Counted from the first letter of the stretch, positions 47,339-59,068 are shown. The stretch: 64,000 nucleotides of DNA from Acanthamoeba lenticulata (GCA_002179805.1 NAVB01000462.1:1-64000); one strand, 5' to 3'. A program made the numbers and translations. The notes: generated by a model from the sequence alone, not told the origin.

Positions 47339-48906
47339 ATGGGCGCGCAACAAGCACTGGACAAAGGTGGCTATCTGATGGCTGCCCTAGAAAGGCGGGT
47401 GGGTGAGGAAGAGGTCAGGATGATAAGTCTCGAGATGGCGGTGCTGTCGTGCGGGCAAAGCGCAGTCGGAAATCGTTTTAGCGCGGCACTAGACCCGAAC
47501 AAGGTGCAGGCCCACTCTTCAAACAGTTTGACAAACTGGCAGGGGGCGTTCACGGCAAACAAGCCAAGATGTGGATGCACATTGGGAGTGATGAGAAGGC
47601 ACTGGCAGCAGATTGGTGGCTAAACCTGGCACCTGGGGAACGCCTGCAGCGGGAGTAACCTGGTCCAACTGGAAGCCCATTACAGTACGTGTCGGTTCCC
47701 CCCGTCAACAGTACCAGTGTCCAAGAAGCGGAAAAAGGCTAACCTGGGCCTACACCGAGATTTGCCCAAGCAGTGAACCGGCTCGTGGCAATCCTCGTCA
47801 TTGCCAGACGTCTGGCAATGGGCTAGACCCGCGAGCATTCGCCTGTCGTTCGTGTTCTCCACTAAACAAGAAGAAGCATGTTGGGATGCCACGGCAGGTG
47901 GGCCGCCAAGCCCAGTCCTGGCGAGCAAACGGTAGAGGGGCGCTGGCGGGGCGTTCCCGTAACATGAATACGGTCCAAAATACTCAGTTGTAGTACCAGC
48001 AGAAGAGGAGAGGTCCAGCCCATTTGGGCGCTCAGCGGCGGAGGCCAACCTGTTTCGCGCTTCGTGCCAAGCATTCCAGAAGGCGAAGTCCGAAGCAGGC
48101 AAACCCTCCTTTTCGATCCACCTTCCCACTACTTGATGCAAATTCCTTTCCAGATTAGACTTCACCTCGTACATTCAACAGCTGAAGATGGTGGACACGT
48201 GTGCTGTGTGTGGCGCTGCGGCTACGGCGAGGTGTGGTCAATGCAAGGGACCACGGTACTGTAGCAAGGAACACCAGCGCGAGCACTGGCCGAGTCATCG
48301 TGCTGCGTGTAGAAACGCCGCGGCTAGCGGTCCAGCGGGCGGCGCACAAGCTACCGCTGCGGCGGCGGTATGGCAGCACCGTCTGCGAGCCAGTGGGCGA
48401 ATGGCATGTCTGAGGCCAAGCAACACGAGTGGCTGGTGGACTGCTACCGCATATGCGATGACGACTCCACTTGGGGCGGCGGCTACTTGCACGGCCTCTA
48501 CGACCCGGACCACACGTCACTTACCATCGTGCTGGACTTCCTTGTCTTCTGCAAGCTGGCCGTCGAGAAGGGCGCGCTGCCCGCTGGGTGGCGCTGGGCT
48601 CCATTCTTGGCGGCGGCGGCAGGCTTGCTTCCCTTCGCCTTCGAGAAGTCAGACGCGAAGGAGAAGTATGGGCAAGAGAACGTTTTCGCAGCCATGACAG
48701 GCGACCGCTCGCTGAGATTCACCGGCGAGAACATCACGGGAACCAGCGTCATGGCGCAGGAGCAGTCCAGGGAGGACCGCCGCCTACGCCGCAAGGTAGA
48801 GCAATTCGGCCGCACGTTGAACGGCGACGACGCATCCTTCAACGACGTTGGAGGTGTCGCGCTCTGGCGCGGGCTGCTGTCCACCCTGGAGGCCAGTACT
48901 CAGTAA
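47339..48906 (+). CDS. MYND-type zinc finger protein
   Basis: The supported core is 47988-48087, 48154-48329 and 48377-48906. A MYND finger (CAVCG, ARCGQCKGPRYCSKEHQREHW, HRAAC) follows LDFTSYIQQLKMVDT. After it comes a conserved-looking C-terminal domain (WLVDCYRICDDDS, GYLHGLYDPDHTSLTIV). The third intron is only 47 nt (48330-48376). A proposed first exon 47339-47615 (MGAQQALDKGGYLMAALE) fits in phase 1 with 47988 but needs an unusually long intron of 372 nt, so it is less sure. The ATG at 48188 could also serve as start. AATAAA follows at about 48954. MYND fingers bind proline-rich peptides. Confidence 0.7.
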
Positions 48907-49603
48907 AAAACCGAAACAGGTGACCCCCTCCAGATGAATGTCTGTAGCACAAGAATAAATCTGCAGCTTTTAAATCGTGTACTGCTATCGCGCCACCTCG
49001 CACGCCTGAAAGGGGGCAAGAGAGCATGTTCTCTTCGTAATCATCTACTCCCTGCTTTGCGCGTGACCGGTGACGACTCGCCCGTGGCAACGTGTGCGCC
49101 AGGGAGCGGGTAGGGTACGAGGTCGCATGGACGCCATCACGACGGCACCACACGACTCCCAGCACGCGTTGTGTGTGTCTTGTGTGCGCACGGCGAACCT
49201 GTAACGGTCACTCCTGTCGTTCTGATTTGCCGTTGGCCACGAGTCTAAAGGCGCAAATTTCTTTTCAAACTGTCGACAAAGAAAGTGTAGACAAGTGCGG
49301 CCGTTGCGCGAGACAGGCTGGTGTCAGCGCTCCCGCCACCCCAACGCCCACCCCAATTAGCGAGCCCAGACTGCGGCCAATCCGCTCGCCGAGCAACGGC
49401 ACGAAAGACAACGCACCGGTGTTTTCGTGCGAATTCTTTTCGCGACGACTGAATAAGCCACTCCGTGCCGGCCTCCAACGCAGGAAGAGAGACAAAAAGT
49501 AGCCCCCAACCTCCTCTCCATCATCAGTCGCATCTTCTGAAGCTCTCGCAAGGAAGACGCGAAGTAATATAAGAGCGTAAAAAGAAAAGAAATCGAAAGC
49601 AAG
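48907..49603. other. Intergenic region before the Ras gene
   Basis: 697 bp. AATAAA near 48954 marks the MYND 3' end. A 136-codon plus-strand frame at 49092-49502 has no recognisable features and I do not call it. A TATA-like AATATAAG near 49566 lies about 35 bp upstream of the Ras start. Confidence 0.4.
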
Positions 49604-50490
49604 ATGGCGCAGAAGGCCGCGAGCTCGCACAATGAATACAGAATTGTAGTTGTGGGTGCTGGTGGTGTGGGCAAGTCTGCCCTCACCGTCATGTTCATCC
49701 AGGGCACATTCTTGACCAAGGTACACCTCTTACTGCGCCTTACCTACTTGCCTCCCCCAAGGCCCCTTCTACCCTGCGTTACCGAGGTTGAATTAACCCT
49801 GTCTTCTTTCTCTTTGTTTGCTTGTGTGTTTCATGACAGTATGATCCGACCATCGAGGACAGCTACATGTACGCTTTCCTTTCATTTACGGGGGGTGGGT
49901 CTGCTTAGACGTGATTTGGCGTCGTTACTTACATGTTCTTCACTTGTCATTTAACAGGAAGCAGGTCGAAGTTGATGGCGTTGCTTGCACCCTCGACATC
50001 ATGGACACTGCTGGTCAGGAAGAGTTCGGCGTACGTGGCATCCTTGGTCTCCTGAGCACAAGAGAACCCAGTAAACTAATTCTAGATGCATGGGGGCGGG
50101 GTTCAATCTCAGGCTCTTAGGGATCAGTACATGAAGACGGGTCAGGGCTTCCTCATCGTGTACAGCATCACGACGCTCACCAGCTTCGAAGCGGTCACCA
50201 AGTTCAGGAATCAAATTTTGCGCGTCCAGGAGGACAAGCTCGACATCCCCATCATCCTCGTCGGCAACAAGAAGGATTTGGAGGAGGATCGTGAGGTGCC
50301 CACCGAGGACGGCCAGGCTCTGGCTGAGAAGTTCAACTGTGACTTCCTTGAGGCCTCGGCCAAGACCAACACCAACGTCAACGAGGCCTTCTTCCGTCTC
50401 GTCCACAGGATCAACAAGTGGCGCGAGAAGCACCCCCAGCAGGCCCCAAAACCCAAGCCCAAGAAGAAGAAGGGCTGCTCGCTCTACTAA
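49604..50490 (+). CDS. Ras-family small GTPase
   Basis: Membrane-anchored GTP-binding switch. Four exons: 49604-49720, 49840-49868, 49958-50030 and 50113-50490, 198 residues. All five G motifs are present: GAGGVGKSAL (P-loop), effector YDPTIEDSY, DTAGQEEF, NKKD and ASAK. It belongs to the Ras (not Rap or Ral) branch by YDPTIEDSY and by SFEAVTKFRNQILRV. The C-terminus is polybasic (KPKPKKKKG) followed by the CAAX box CSLY. The Tyr at the last position is unusual for Ras CAAX boxes. Introns split switch I and switch II. Confidence 0.96.
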
Positions 50491-51003
50491 GCTTCCTTGT
50501 TCTCGCCTCATCGACTGGTCTACGCCCCACATCATGGCCGCGAAGCTTCAATTCGACGTCTACTCTGCCCCCATCTGCATCTTTCCCATCTCGATGTCGT
50601 GAGTGAGGTGTCGGGGGCCTGGCCGTCGACGTTTGGTGGTTTTCTTGTTCGGCGTTCGTGGTGTGGCGGGCGGTGGTGTGGAGTACCACGCCTCCTCCTC
50701 CTCTACCCCCCTCTCATCTCTCCTCCTGTCTCTACCTTCTCGAGCTCAGTCTCTGCCTGCGCGACCCTCCCTCTGCATCGACGTCACGACACGGATTGGA
50801 ATTAACTTACTGTGTTCTATAGATAGATTATAAACCTTGGTTGGTCTTTAATTTTGTATGAAATCAACCTCTAGCCCCTTCGTTTTGAGACATTAGCTGT
50901 TGATCTTCAGCTTCGCGCTTCTGGAAAAAGAAAACAAGAAATGTAGAAGAAAATGAACCTCGTGTGCTTTGTGCTTGTCCTCTTGCTGACCCTGGGCCGG
51001 GCC
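50491..51003. other. Ras 3' UTR and methyltransferase upstream region
   Basis: About 510 bp with no supported gene. An ATG at 50953 opens an in-frame extension of the next gene that reads like a signal peptide (MNLVCFVLVLLLTLG). Confidence 0.4.
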
Positions 51004-52139
51004 ATGGACCCAGATGCAGGCGTTAGCCCCGGCACTGCCCCTTCTGCCAGCAGCCAGCAACTTGTTGTGTGGAATTCCTGCAACCCGTTCAGCGGTGCGC
51101 ACCAAGGGGGGACCTCCTCCCAGCAGTGTGGCCCTCAACTCAATGAACGTCTTCTTCTGTGGTGGCTTTCTATCGGCAAGGAACTCCGTTTGGCCTGGAA
51201 ACGCGTTCCTTTCAGTTCGCCGGCCGTACGCTGCACGTCCACCAGAAGCCGTGGGTCGAGGGCGCAAAGTCCATTGGTGCAGTGATGTGGGACGCCGTAT
51301 GGCCAGCCACCTCCTTCCTGTCCTCTGCCAGTTTGTTATGGTGATGATGGTGATGATGATCACAATCGTCATGGTGGTCGCGCAGGGCTACGCGCTTGCA
51401 CGATACCTCGAGGACCACTTTGGGGCGAGTGGCCTGCGGGGCAAGCGCGTGCTAGAACTGGGCGCGGGGACGGGCATCGTCGGGATGGTCGCCGCGCTGC
51501 TCGGTCCGTCGTCCTTTGACTTCATCATCCCGCCAGACCTCGGCCTTCTTCTTCGCCCCTGATGGTGGGTTGACGGTTATTCAGGGGCCGACGTGGTGAT
51601 GACCGACGGCGACAATGAAGCCCTCGTTAACCTCCGCAAGAACGTTGAGGCCAATGGCCTCGACGCCAACGTCATGCACCTCCACTGGTACATCTTTATT
51701 ATTATTTTTTATCAACAAAAATATGTTTTTTATATTATATTATATTATATATTTTTAACAAATTGTCACGTAACTCTCACCTGCTCACAGGGGTGACGAC
51801 GCCTCGGTCGTGCTCGAGCGCGGCCCGTTCGATCTCGTGATCGGGGCCGATCTGGTCTACGGGGCCCGGGAGGAGACCCACAGGGCGCTGCTGGCCACCC
51901 TGCGTGCGCTTGCGGCTGCCTCGCCGCGCGCTGTCGTCCTGTTTGCCTACACCCCGCGCGAGATCGCTCGCGAGGCCCTCTTCTTCCGCCGGGCTCGACG
52001 CCACTTTGAGCTCGACCGCCTCACGTCGTCCGCGTTCCCGCTGCCTTCGACGTCGTCGTCAGCCTCGACGCATGGTGTGCTGGAGCTCTACGCCTTCCTT
52101 CCCCGACCCTCCTCGTCTGTTGCCACTTCACCTTCTTAA
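51004..52139 (+). CDS. Family-16 protein lysine methyltransferase-like (METTL21/VCPKMT class)
   Basis: SAM-dependent class I methyltransferase. Exons: 51004-51093, 51180-51296, 51386-51503, 51585-51687 and 51791-52139. Family blocks: FQFAGRTLHVHQKPWVEG, GAVMWDA, RVLELGAGTGIVGMV (motif I), VVMTDGDNEALVNLRKNVEANGL and FDLVIGADLVYG (the D-x-x-Y type motif of methyltransferase family 16). The substrate is probably a chaperone, elongation factor or p97-like protein as in animals, but which cannot be told. An alternative start at 50953 would add a signal peptide-like segment, which would be odd for a cytosolic enzyme; the ATG at 51004 has a GCCATGG context and is preferred. Confidence 0.82.
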
Positions 52140-52226
52140 TATTTTTGCTATTTATTTTTATTTTTCAATTTATTTTATTTTATTGTTTTTTTATTTATTT
52201 AAATAGTCTTGTAGCCAAGGATGGGC

Positions 52227-53349
52227 TCAAGCAGTAACCGGCTCGCGCTGCGGGACCACAAAGATCTCGGTCGGGCACGCTGTTGACGGGAACTGGACGG
52301 AGAAGGACGCGTAAGAGACATCCTCTGGGGTCACATGAACCCAAACAGCTGGAAGTAGGCGAAGACGAGAGGGGCGGTGGTGGACCTTGGCGACAAAGGC
52401 GACGGTGAGGGCGATGTCCTCGGGTTGAATCATCTTGGCCCGGTCCTTGTTTCGGTCCGACGGCATGGGCGTATTGACGTAGCCGGGCTCGATGGAGCAC
52501 ACCTTGATGCCCTTCTCGCGCAGGGCCTCGAACATCGACAACGAGAACCCGACCACGCCGTGCTTTGACGCCGCGTCTGGCACCATTGAATACGTTTGGC
52601 ATGTGCCATGTCAAGGAGACAAGAAAGCGCAAACGAGAGAACAACTGCAGGGTCGTACATGGCGCGCTCCCGGCCGAAGGCTCGCGGCCAAGATCGCTGG
52701 CCATGTTGATGATGGAGGCAGAGGAGCCCGTCTTCTCGAGGTGCGGGATGGCGAGGCGCGTGACGCGCATGAGCGACGTCAAGTTGATCTTGATGCACTT
52801 CTCCCATTCCTCGAGCGAGTCGTCGAGGTGCTTGGCCACGCCGGCTGGTTGGTCGTGCCACAAGATGTAAGCCCATGAACATGAAGAAGGAAGACATCAG
52901 GACACATGGCCTTGTACCTGAGTTGACGAGGATGTTGAGGCCGCCCAGCTGCTGCACGCAGGCGTCGATGGCGGACTGCGCGCCTTCTGGCGTGACCAAG
53001 TCGGCGACGATAGCAACCGCCTTGGGGGCGCCCAGCTTTTGACACTCGCCCACAACTTTGTCAAGTTTCTGCGCAGCGTCCACGTATCCATCGTCAGAGA
53101 ACAACTTAGCTCCCTTTGCACACAGCTCACGTCCATCATGGCTGGAAGCAAACCTCTTTGTTTCGGGCGACCGCGGCGATCAGGCAGCCGCGACGGGCAA
53201 GCTCGAGACAGCAGGCACGTCCAATGCCTGAGCAGCAACAAGAGGGTCAGGCCAGCCACATGCGAGTGGCTGAGGGGAGGAAGAGTACCAGAACTCGCGC
53301 CCGTGATGAACGCTACGAGGCCTCGAATTTTAGTCTTGTTGAGAGCCAT
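52227..53349 (-). CDS. Short-chain dehydrogenase/reductase (paralogue A)
   Basis: Classical SDR. Six exons: 53349-53289, 53227-53154, 53068-52918, 52844-52659, 52576-52386 and 52292-52227. The cofactor motif is TGASSGIGRA, then VADLV, NSAG, KINLTSLMRVTRL, IINMAS with catalytic Ser region, YAASK (Tyr-x3-Lys) and VCSIEPGYVNTPM. It ends CPTEIFVVPQREPVTA. Closest in layout to 3-oxoacyl-[ACP]-reductase-like enzymes of unknown substrate. It is the minus-strand partner of a head-to-head pair with the next gene: starts are 343 bp apart, and the corresponding exon joins fall at the same codons as in paralogue B, except for the extra intron near the C-terminus and one in the N-terminal coding part. Confidence 0.9.
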
Positions 53350-53692
53350 AAAGTGTAGTCGAGAGGATGAAAGTAATACAGAACACCCACTGGGGCTGTG
53401 TGTGCCACTGTTGTGAGGAGCCAAGGCTGAGGTGCCGCCTGATTTCCACGGTGGTTCCTCTTGGTGTCGGCATGTTGCTCCGCAGAACGCGAACGCAACC
53501 CGAAACCGGGAGCTGATCGACACGCAGTCGGGGAGCGGCGCCAAGAACGTCGGGAAAGCTCAGGGACTGGTTGGCCACCCTGCCTGGGCCAGTTGACGTG
53601 CAGGTTCACACCCGCTCAACGATATAAATCGGGGCCGTCCTCGAGCTCTTGAACTTTACAACATCCCACATAACTACACGTTACCTGAACAC
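53350..53692. other. Shared divergent promoter of the SDR pair
   Basis: 343 bp between the two ATGs, GC-rich, one TATA-like box on the plus strand. No reading frame in it is supported. Confidence 0.55.
53623..53629 (+). promoter_or_regulatory. TATA-like box for SDR paralogue B
   Basis: TATAAAT lies 64-70 bp upstream of the ATG at 53693, in the shared promoter between the two SDR genes. No equivalent is obvious for paralogue A. Confidence 0.5.
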
Positions 53693-54649
53693 ATGGCCAA
53701 CAAGACGAACATCAAGGACTTCGTGGCGCTCGTGACCGGCGCGAGCTCGGGCATCGGGCGGGCCACCTGCCTCGAGCTCGCTCGCAAGGGCTGCCACATC
53801 GCCGCAGTGGCGCGCAGTGAAGACGTACCTTCCTCCTCTCTGGGCAACGTGACGTGAGGATGATGGTTGACCACCATTCCCACAGAAACTGAAGGAGGTC
53901 GTGGAGCAATGCCGCAAGCTGGGCGTCAACGCCGCCGCCATCCCGGCCGACCTGGACTCGGCCGAGGGCGCACAAGCGATCATCGACGCCTGCGTGCAGA
54001 AGCTCGGCGGCCTCAACATCCTCGTCAATGCTGGTTCGTGCGTCGTTGACTTTCTTCTTGTTGTCTTCTCTTTTCTCATACGACCCAACACGAGTGACTT
54101 TGCAGCCGGAAAGGCGGTCAAGACCGACAAGCCGCTCGAGGAGTGGGAGCAGTGCATCAGCCTCAACCTGACGTCGCTCATGCGCCTCACGCGCCTGGCC
54201 GTCCCGCACCTCGAGAAGACGGAGGGCAGCGCCATCATCAACATCGCCAGCATCGCCGGCCGCATGCCCATCGGCGACAACGCGCCTTGTGCGTGTCCAA
54301 CCCCCCAAGCCCCCAATCTCTGCCGCCGCACGCACTGACGAGCGCTCGTGTCGTGTCGCTCGTGTTGTGCGCTCGTGTCGTGTCGTGTCGTGTAGACTCG
54401 GCGTCCAAGTACGGCGTGGTCGGGTTCTCGCTGTCGATGTTCGAGGCCCTGCGCGAGAAGGGCATCAAGGTGTGCGCCATCGAGCCAGGCATGGTGGACA
54501 CGCCCATGGTGACGGGCGAGGAGCTCGACCGGGCCAAGATGATCCAGCCCGAGGACATCGCCCTCACCGTCTCCTTCATCGCGCGCTTCCCCGGCACCTC
54601 GTGCCCCAAGGAGATCATGATCTCGCCCCAGCGCAGCCCTCGCAAGTAA
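53693..54649 (+). CDS. Short-chain dehydrogenase/reductase (paralogue B)
   Basis: Classical SDR. Exons: 53693-53824, 53886-54033, 54106-54288 and 54396-54649. Cofactor motif TGASSGIGRA, IPADLDSA, NAG, SLNLTSLMRLTRL, IINIASIAG, YSASK catalytic pair and VCAIEPGMVDTPM; it ends CPKEIMISPQRSPRK. It is about 239 residues, a usual SDR length. It is very like paralogue A over its whole length, so the pair arose by an inverted duplication. A TATA-like box lies upstream. Confidence 0.93.
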
Positions 54650-54812
54650 TAAAAGAATAAATAAAATAAAAACTACAAATAAATAAATAAAAACAAAAAC
54701 GTTTATGAGGAAATACAAATACATCGCAAAAAATCACACAATAATAATTAATAATTATAGAATTATAATATGAACTTTACTCGGCCGGTGTGGCGTGCTT
54801 GTGGTCCTTGCC

Positions 54813-57800
54813 TCATGGCTCGGCCACCATCTCGCCATCACCACCGTCGGCCTTCTTCGTGCTGCTGTTGGCGGCGGCGACAACGACGACGGCGTTGGCG
54901 GTGTTGTCCTCGGCGCTGCTGCCGCGCACCAGTTGTTCTCGGTTGCCGCGGGAATGGCCGTCGTCTTCGCTTCCGCTACTGCTCGGCTTGGCGGCTCGAT
55001 TATGATTGCTGCTATTGCTGCTGCTCGTCTCCTTCTTCCTGTTGCTCCGTCCGCTTCGCGAGGGCGTCGCCCCGCCGGCAGCGTCCGCCCCGGCGTCGTC
55101 CGCTTCGCCGCGCTTCTCCCGAGTCGACGACTTCTTCTCCTTCTTCTCCCGCTTCTCCTTCGATGATGATGATGACGACGATGAAGACGATGAAGACGAT
55201 GGAGAAGATGATGGCGCGCTGCTGGTGGGTGCCGTGGTCGTTGTCGTGGTGGTGGTCGTCGTCGCCACACCGTCCTGCTCGTCGCCCTCCTGGAAGAGGC
55301 CGATGAGGGTCTGCACGCGCCCGCCCTTTTGCGGGCTGCCAAAGGACTGCTGGGTCGCTCCTCCTGCTCCTCCTCCACTGCCACTGCCACCGCCAGCGGC
55401 CGCGGCCGACGTCGACAGGACGAGGTCAAACTCGTCGCTGGACAGGTCGGCGTCGCCCTCCCACTCCTCGCGCTCCACCATCGCCCGCGCGTCGGTGCGC
55501 GGCGACGGGCTACTGACCGAGCGAGGCGACACGGCTGCTGGCCGCCTCTCGGGCTCGGACGAGGTCCGGCGCGGGCTGTCGCGCACGCGGGCGGCGGCGG
55601 CCGCGGGCTGGGCGTCCGGCGTGGCGTCCGGCGACGAGTGGTGGCCGGGCGCCGTGGCGTGGGCCAGCACGAGGTGGTCCTTCCGTCGTTCGGCGCGCGT
55701 GTTGGGCTCGACCGCGACCCAGCTGGACGACGACTTGCCTATGTTCCCGCCATTGCCGCTGCCAGCGCCGTCGAGCGCCTCGCTGCCCTTCTTGTCGACC
55801 GACGCCGTCGTGGTACTCATCTTTCCCTCCTTGTCCTTCTTCGCTTTCTTGCCGCTTTCGCTCTTTGAGCTCCGGTCTTTCCGGTGTCGTTCTTTGGTCT
55901 TTGTTGTTGTCTTGGCTTTGCTGTCGCCCGTCGCCGGCGCCACTTCCGCATCGTCCTCCTTGTCATCGTCGCGCCCGCCTTCTCGGTCGAGCTCCTGCTC
56001 ACTCTCCTCGGCGTCGACATTCCCAAGTGAGTCGTCCTCGTCCACTTCATCACCCTCTTCCGTTACCGCCGCCGCCGCCGCTGCCGCCTTCTTCTTCTTG
56101 TGCTTGCCGGCCTTCTTGTGGTGCTTGTCCTTCTTGACGCGCTCCTTCAAGCCGCTCCCGGTCTGGTGGAGCCGCTGCTCCTTGAGGCCGCTGCCGCTGC
56201 CGCTGCCCGGGCCCAGGACGACGCTGCTGCCGCTGCGCTCGCTGTCCGTCCCGGCCTCGGTGTCTCCGCCGCCGCCGCCTCCGCCGCCGCCGCTGGCGCC
56301 GCCTCCGCCGCGGGCGCTGGCACCGCCGCCGCCGCCGCTGCTGACGCTGCGCTCGCTGTCGGTCCAGGCCAGGATGCTCCGGTCGCTGCTGCCGCTGCCG
56401 CCCGCCGCCCAGAGGGCCTGCAGGCTCGGCCGGCTGCCGGTGCGCCGGTAGCCCGTGCCCAGGCTCACGCCGCTGCTGCTTCCGCCGCCGCCCAGGCCAG
56501 AGCCGAGGCCCGCGAGTTCGCCGCTGCTGTTGCGGTTGTTGTTGTTGTTGTTGCGGCCGCTGTTGCTGTTGCTCTCGCTGCCGCTCGAGCCGCCGTCGAC
56601 GCTCTTGTCGCTGCTGCTCCGCTCGCGGTTGCCCGATCCGGGCGTGACGCACCGACTGTCGACACTTGCCACCGACGCCGTTGATGACGATGTCGACAAA
56701 GATGACGTCATCTGCAGCTGTTGTTGTTGTTGGGCTTGGAGCTGCTGCTGCTGTTGCTTGGCCTTGGCCGGCTGCATGTTGTCGACGCTGTGGAACTGGT
56801 TCCACAGGCCCGGGTCTTTGGTCATCGACCTCATGCCGGGCATCTTGAGCAGCTTGTGCTGCTGGCTCGTGGGCGTCGAGGGGGACGACGCCGACGCCGA
56901 GGAGGGCGAGGCCGGGGGCGAGGCCAGGTTCATGGCCCGCTGAGGCTGCGACCGCAGCAGCATCTTGAGCGTCGGCCGCGTCGTGGTCTCGCCGTTGCCC
57001 TCCCCGGTGGAGGCCTCGGCCGCCGCCCCGGCGGCCTCGGGCTCGTGCTTGAGCTCCTTGTCGAGGAGCTTGGTCAGCTTCACGAGGATCTCATCGAACG
57101 ACGGCCGCTTGCTGCCGTCGTAGTCGCAGCACTGCAGCACGAGCTCCGACAGCTTGGGCGGGCCTGTGCGGTGATCGATCGTCGTCAACATCAACAACAT
57201 CAACTGATCGTGGCAGCGACCGACCGCCCCGTGGGGAAGAGGAAGAGGACGGTACAGTCGGGAGGGATGAGGGTCTTGAACTGGTCGAGCTTGTAGGCAA
57301 AGAGGCCGTCGTCGCTCCGCTTCGGCCGCCGTCGAGCCACGATACTGGCCAACACCGCTCCATACCTGCCAAGCATTCCAGTTGTTATTATTTATTATTT
57401 GTAATACAAAAATTATTAAATAATACAGCGAATTTCGCCACGTACCCAAATACGTCGCATTTTTCGTCATACTTGTCGCCCAGAAGCACCTCCGGCGCCA
57501 TGTAGTCGTCCTAATGGTGGTGGCCGGTGGAGGTTGCCCGTGAGCTCAACGCCAACAACGCGGAGCGAGGGGTGCAGATGCAGATGGGTGGGTGGGATAA
57601 GGCGCGACATACGCTGCCTGCGATGGTCATGTAGCCCGCTCCTCCGGACCTCCTCGACGCCGCTCGCGCAAAGCCCTGCGACGCGATACGTCAAGTGAGC
57701 TCTTCCTCTTCCTCTTCTTCTCCGCGCGGTGCGAGAGAGAGAGAGAGAGAGATGAACGGACCAGATCGCACACTTTGGCGCGGCCGTTCTCTGTGAGGAG

Positions 57801-58553
57801 GACGTTGTCCGGCTTCAAATCCCTGTGGATGAAGCCCTTGTGGTGGAGAAAGTTCATGGCGTAGGCCACGTCGCGCGCGACCGTCACGCGCTGCCGCCAC
57901 GACAGCGTCGTGTCCTGCTCGCGCATGGTCTGGCCGCGTCAGCTGGGCGCGGCCGGCAGGACATGGGAAAGATGGCGGTTGTTGGCACGTACCCGTCGGG
58001 CGAGGACGGTCTTGAGGTCGCCTCCGTTGACGAGCTCGGTGACGATATACTGGCCGGTCTCGTGCTCGCAGATGCCGATCAGCTGCACGATGTGGGGATG
58101 ATGCAGGGCCCTGGTGTGCCGCCGGGCCCGGCGTCAGCGTCCACGCACTCCTCCTCATGATGATGGTGGAAAGAGCGCTGCAATGGAGGACGAGAGAGGC
58201 GAGGCACTAGTACTTGAGGAGGACGATCTCGCGATCGACGTATTTCTTGGTCTGCTCGGCGTTGAGGCCCTCCCCCACGGGGAACAGGTGCTTGATGGCC
58301 ACCGGTGTGCCTGCGGGAGGCGCCACAACGCAGAAGAAGAAGAGAGGCCGGTTGGTATTTCGAGTAGAGGGTAAAACTGGCCAGGCCAGATAGAAGAGGA
58401 AGAGGAGGTGAGGACTGGCGCACCAAAGTAGGTGCCCTCGAAGACGCGCCCAAAGTTGCCTTTGCCAATCTGCCGCCCGAAGACGAGGTCCTCGTATTCA
58501 ACTACCCAGGTGTCGATGGACTGCGCCAGGTCCCCCTCCTGGCTCCCCACCAT
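54813..58553 (-). CDS. TKL-type protein kinase with very long low-complexity tail
   Basis: Nine exons carry a complete kinase domain in the first 300 residues: GRQIGKGNFGRVFEGTYFG P-loop, VAIKHL, EIVLLKALHHPHIVQLIG, HRDLKPDNVLL, CDLGFAR in place of DFG, MAPEVLLGDKYDEKCDVFGYGAVLASIV and SKRPSFDEIL. This is the tyrosine-kinase-like group. About 740 residues of Ser/Gly/Gln/Asn/Asp-rich tail follow, with blocks of poly-Gly, poly-Ala, poly-Ser and Lys/Asp. It includes KDKHHKKAGKHKKKK. DLG for DFG is seen in some active TKL kinases, so activity is plausible. No transmembrane segment is seen. The tail shares the codon style of the window, so transfer is unlikely. Confidence 0.87.
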
Positions 58554-58897
58554 GGTTTTCTGAATTCGCGACACATCGCAGATGAGCGACGTACAAGAGC
58601 AGAGGAGCGGCAGACTCGAGTTGAGGAAGCCCCGTGTTAAATGGGATTTGTAATTTGCATTCCAAGCCGTCCCGGGAATCGAATGGAGAGGAATGAGGCC
58701 ACTATATTCGTACCCGCTTGAGCAGCCTGTTGATGAGCATTGTTTAAGGACGCGTAAGCGCCTGCTCTCGCGCTTGTGCTATCCTGAAAGTCGTACGAAG
58801 AGGCTGTAATGTGTATGCAGCAAAATCAATGAATGTACTGCCGCAACACCCGGTCGCTGGGCGAGTAACGGAAAAGTAATTCAAGAAATGCTCCGAT
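58554..58897. other. Promoter region of the TKL kinase
   Basis: 344 bp without a supported gene. Confidence 0.35.
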
Positions 58898-59068
58898 TTA
58901 TTTTGCGGTGTATTCCTCAAATTCAAGTTCAAGTTGTTGCTGGTGCTGCTCCAGCTGTTCCATTGGGAGACCAAGGGTCACGCAAAAGGTGCCTGCGATC
59001 GCTTTGGTCGCTCTGGGCGTGGTCGGGTCCTCATCCAAGAGTCTCTGTATCGGGCCCATGCGTTTCAT
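58898..59068 (-). CDS. Possible small protein (56 residues)
   Basis: Short minus-strand frame starting MKRMGPIQRLLDEDP and ending LELEFEEYTAK before a stop. The composition is protein-like (a charged N-terminus, a short hydrophobic middle, an acidic C-terminal helix), but I know no family. It lies 100 bp from and divergent to the SLC35 gene. An upstream exon could extend it. Low confidence. Confidence 0.3.
   Translation of the reverse strand: MKRMGPIQRLLDEDPTTPRATKAIAGTFCVTLGLPMEQLEQHQQQLELEFEEYTAK

Noticed and set aside
47680..48174. 164-codon minus-strand frame
   Set aside because: It lies over the MYND gene intron and exon on the other strand and has no recognisable domain.
55006..56451. 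481-codon plus-strand frame in the TKL kinase tail
   Set aside because: It is antisense to the low-complexity tail; it has no start context or splice logic.
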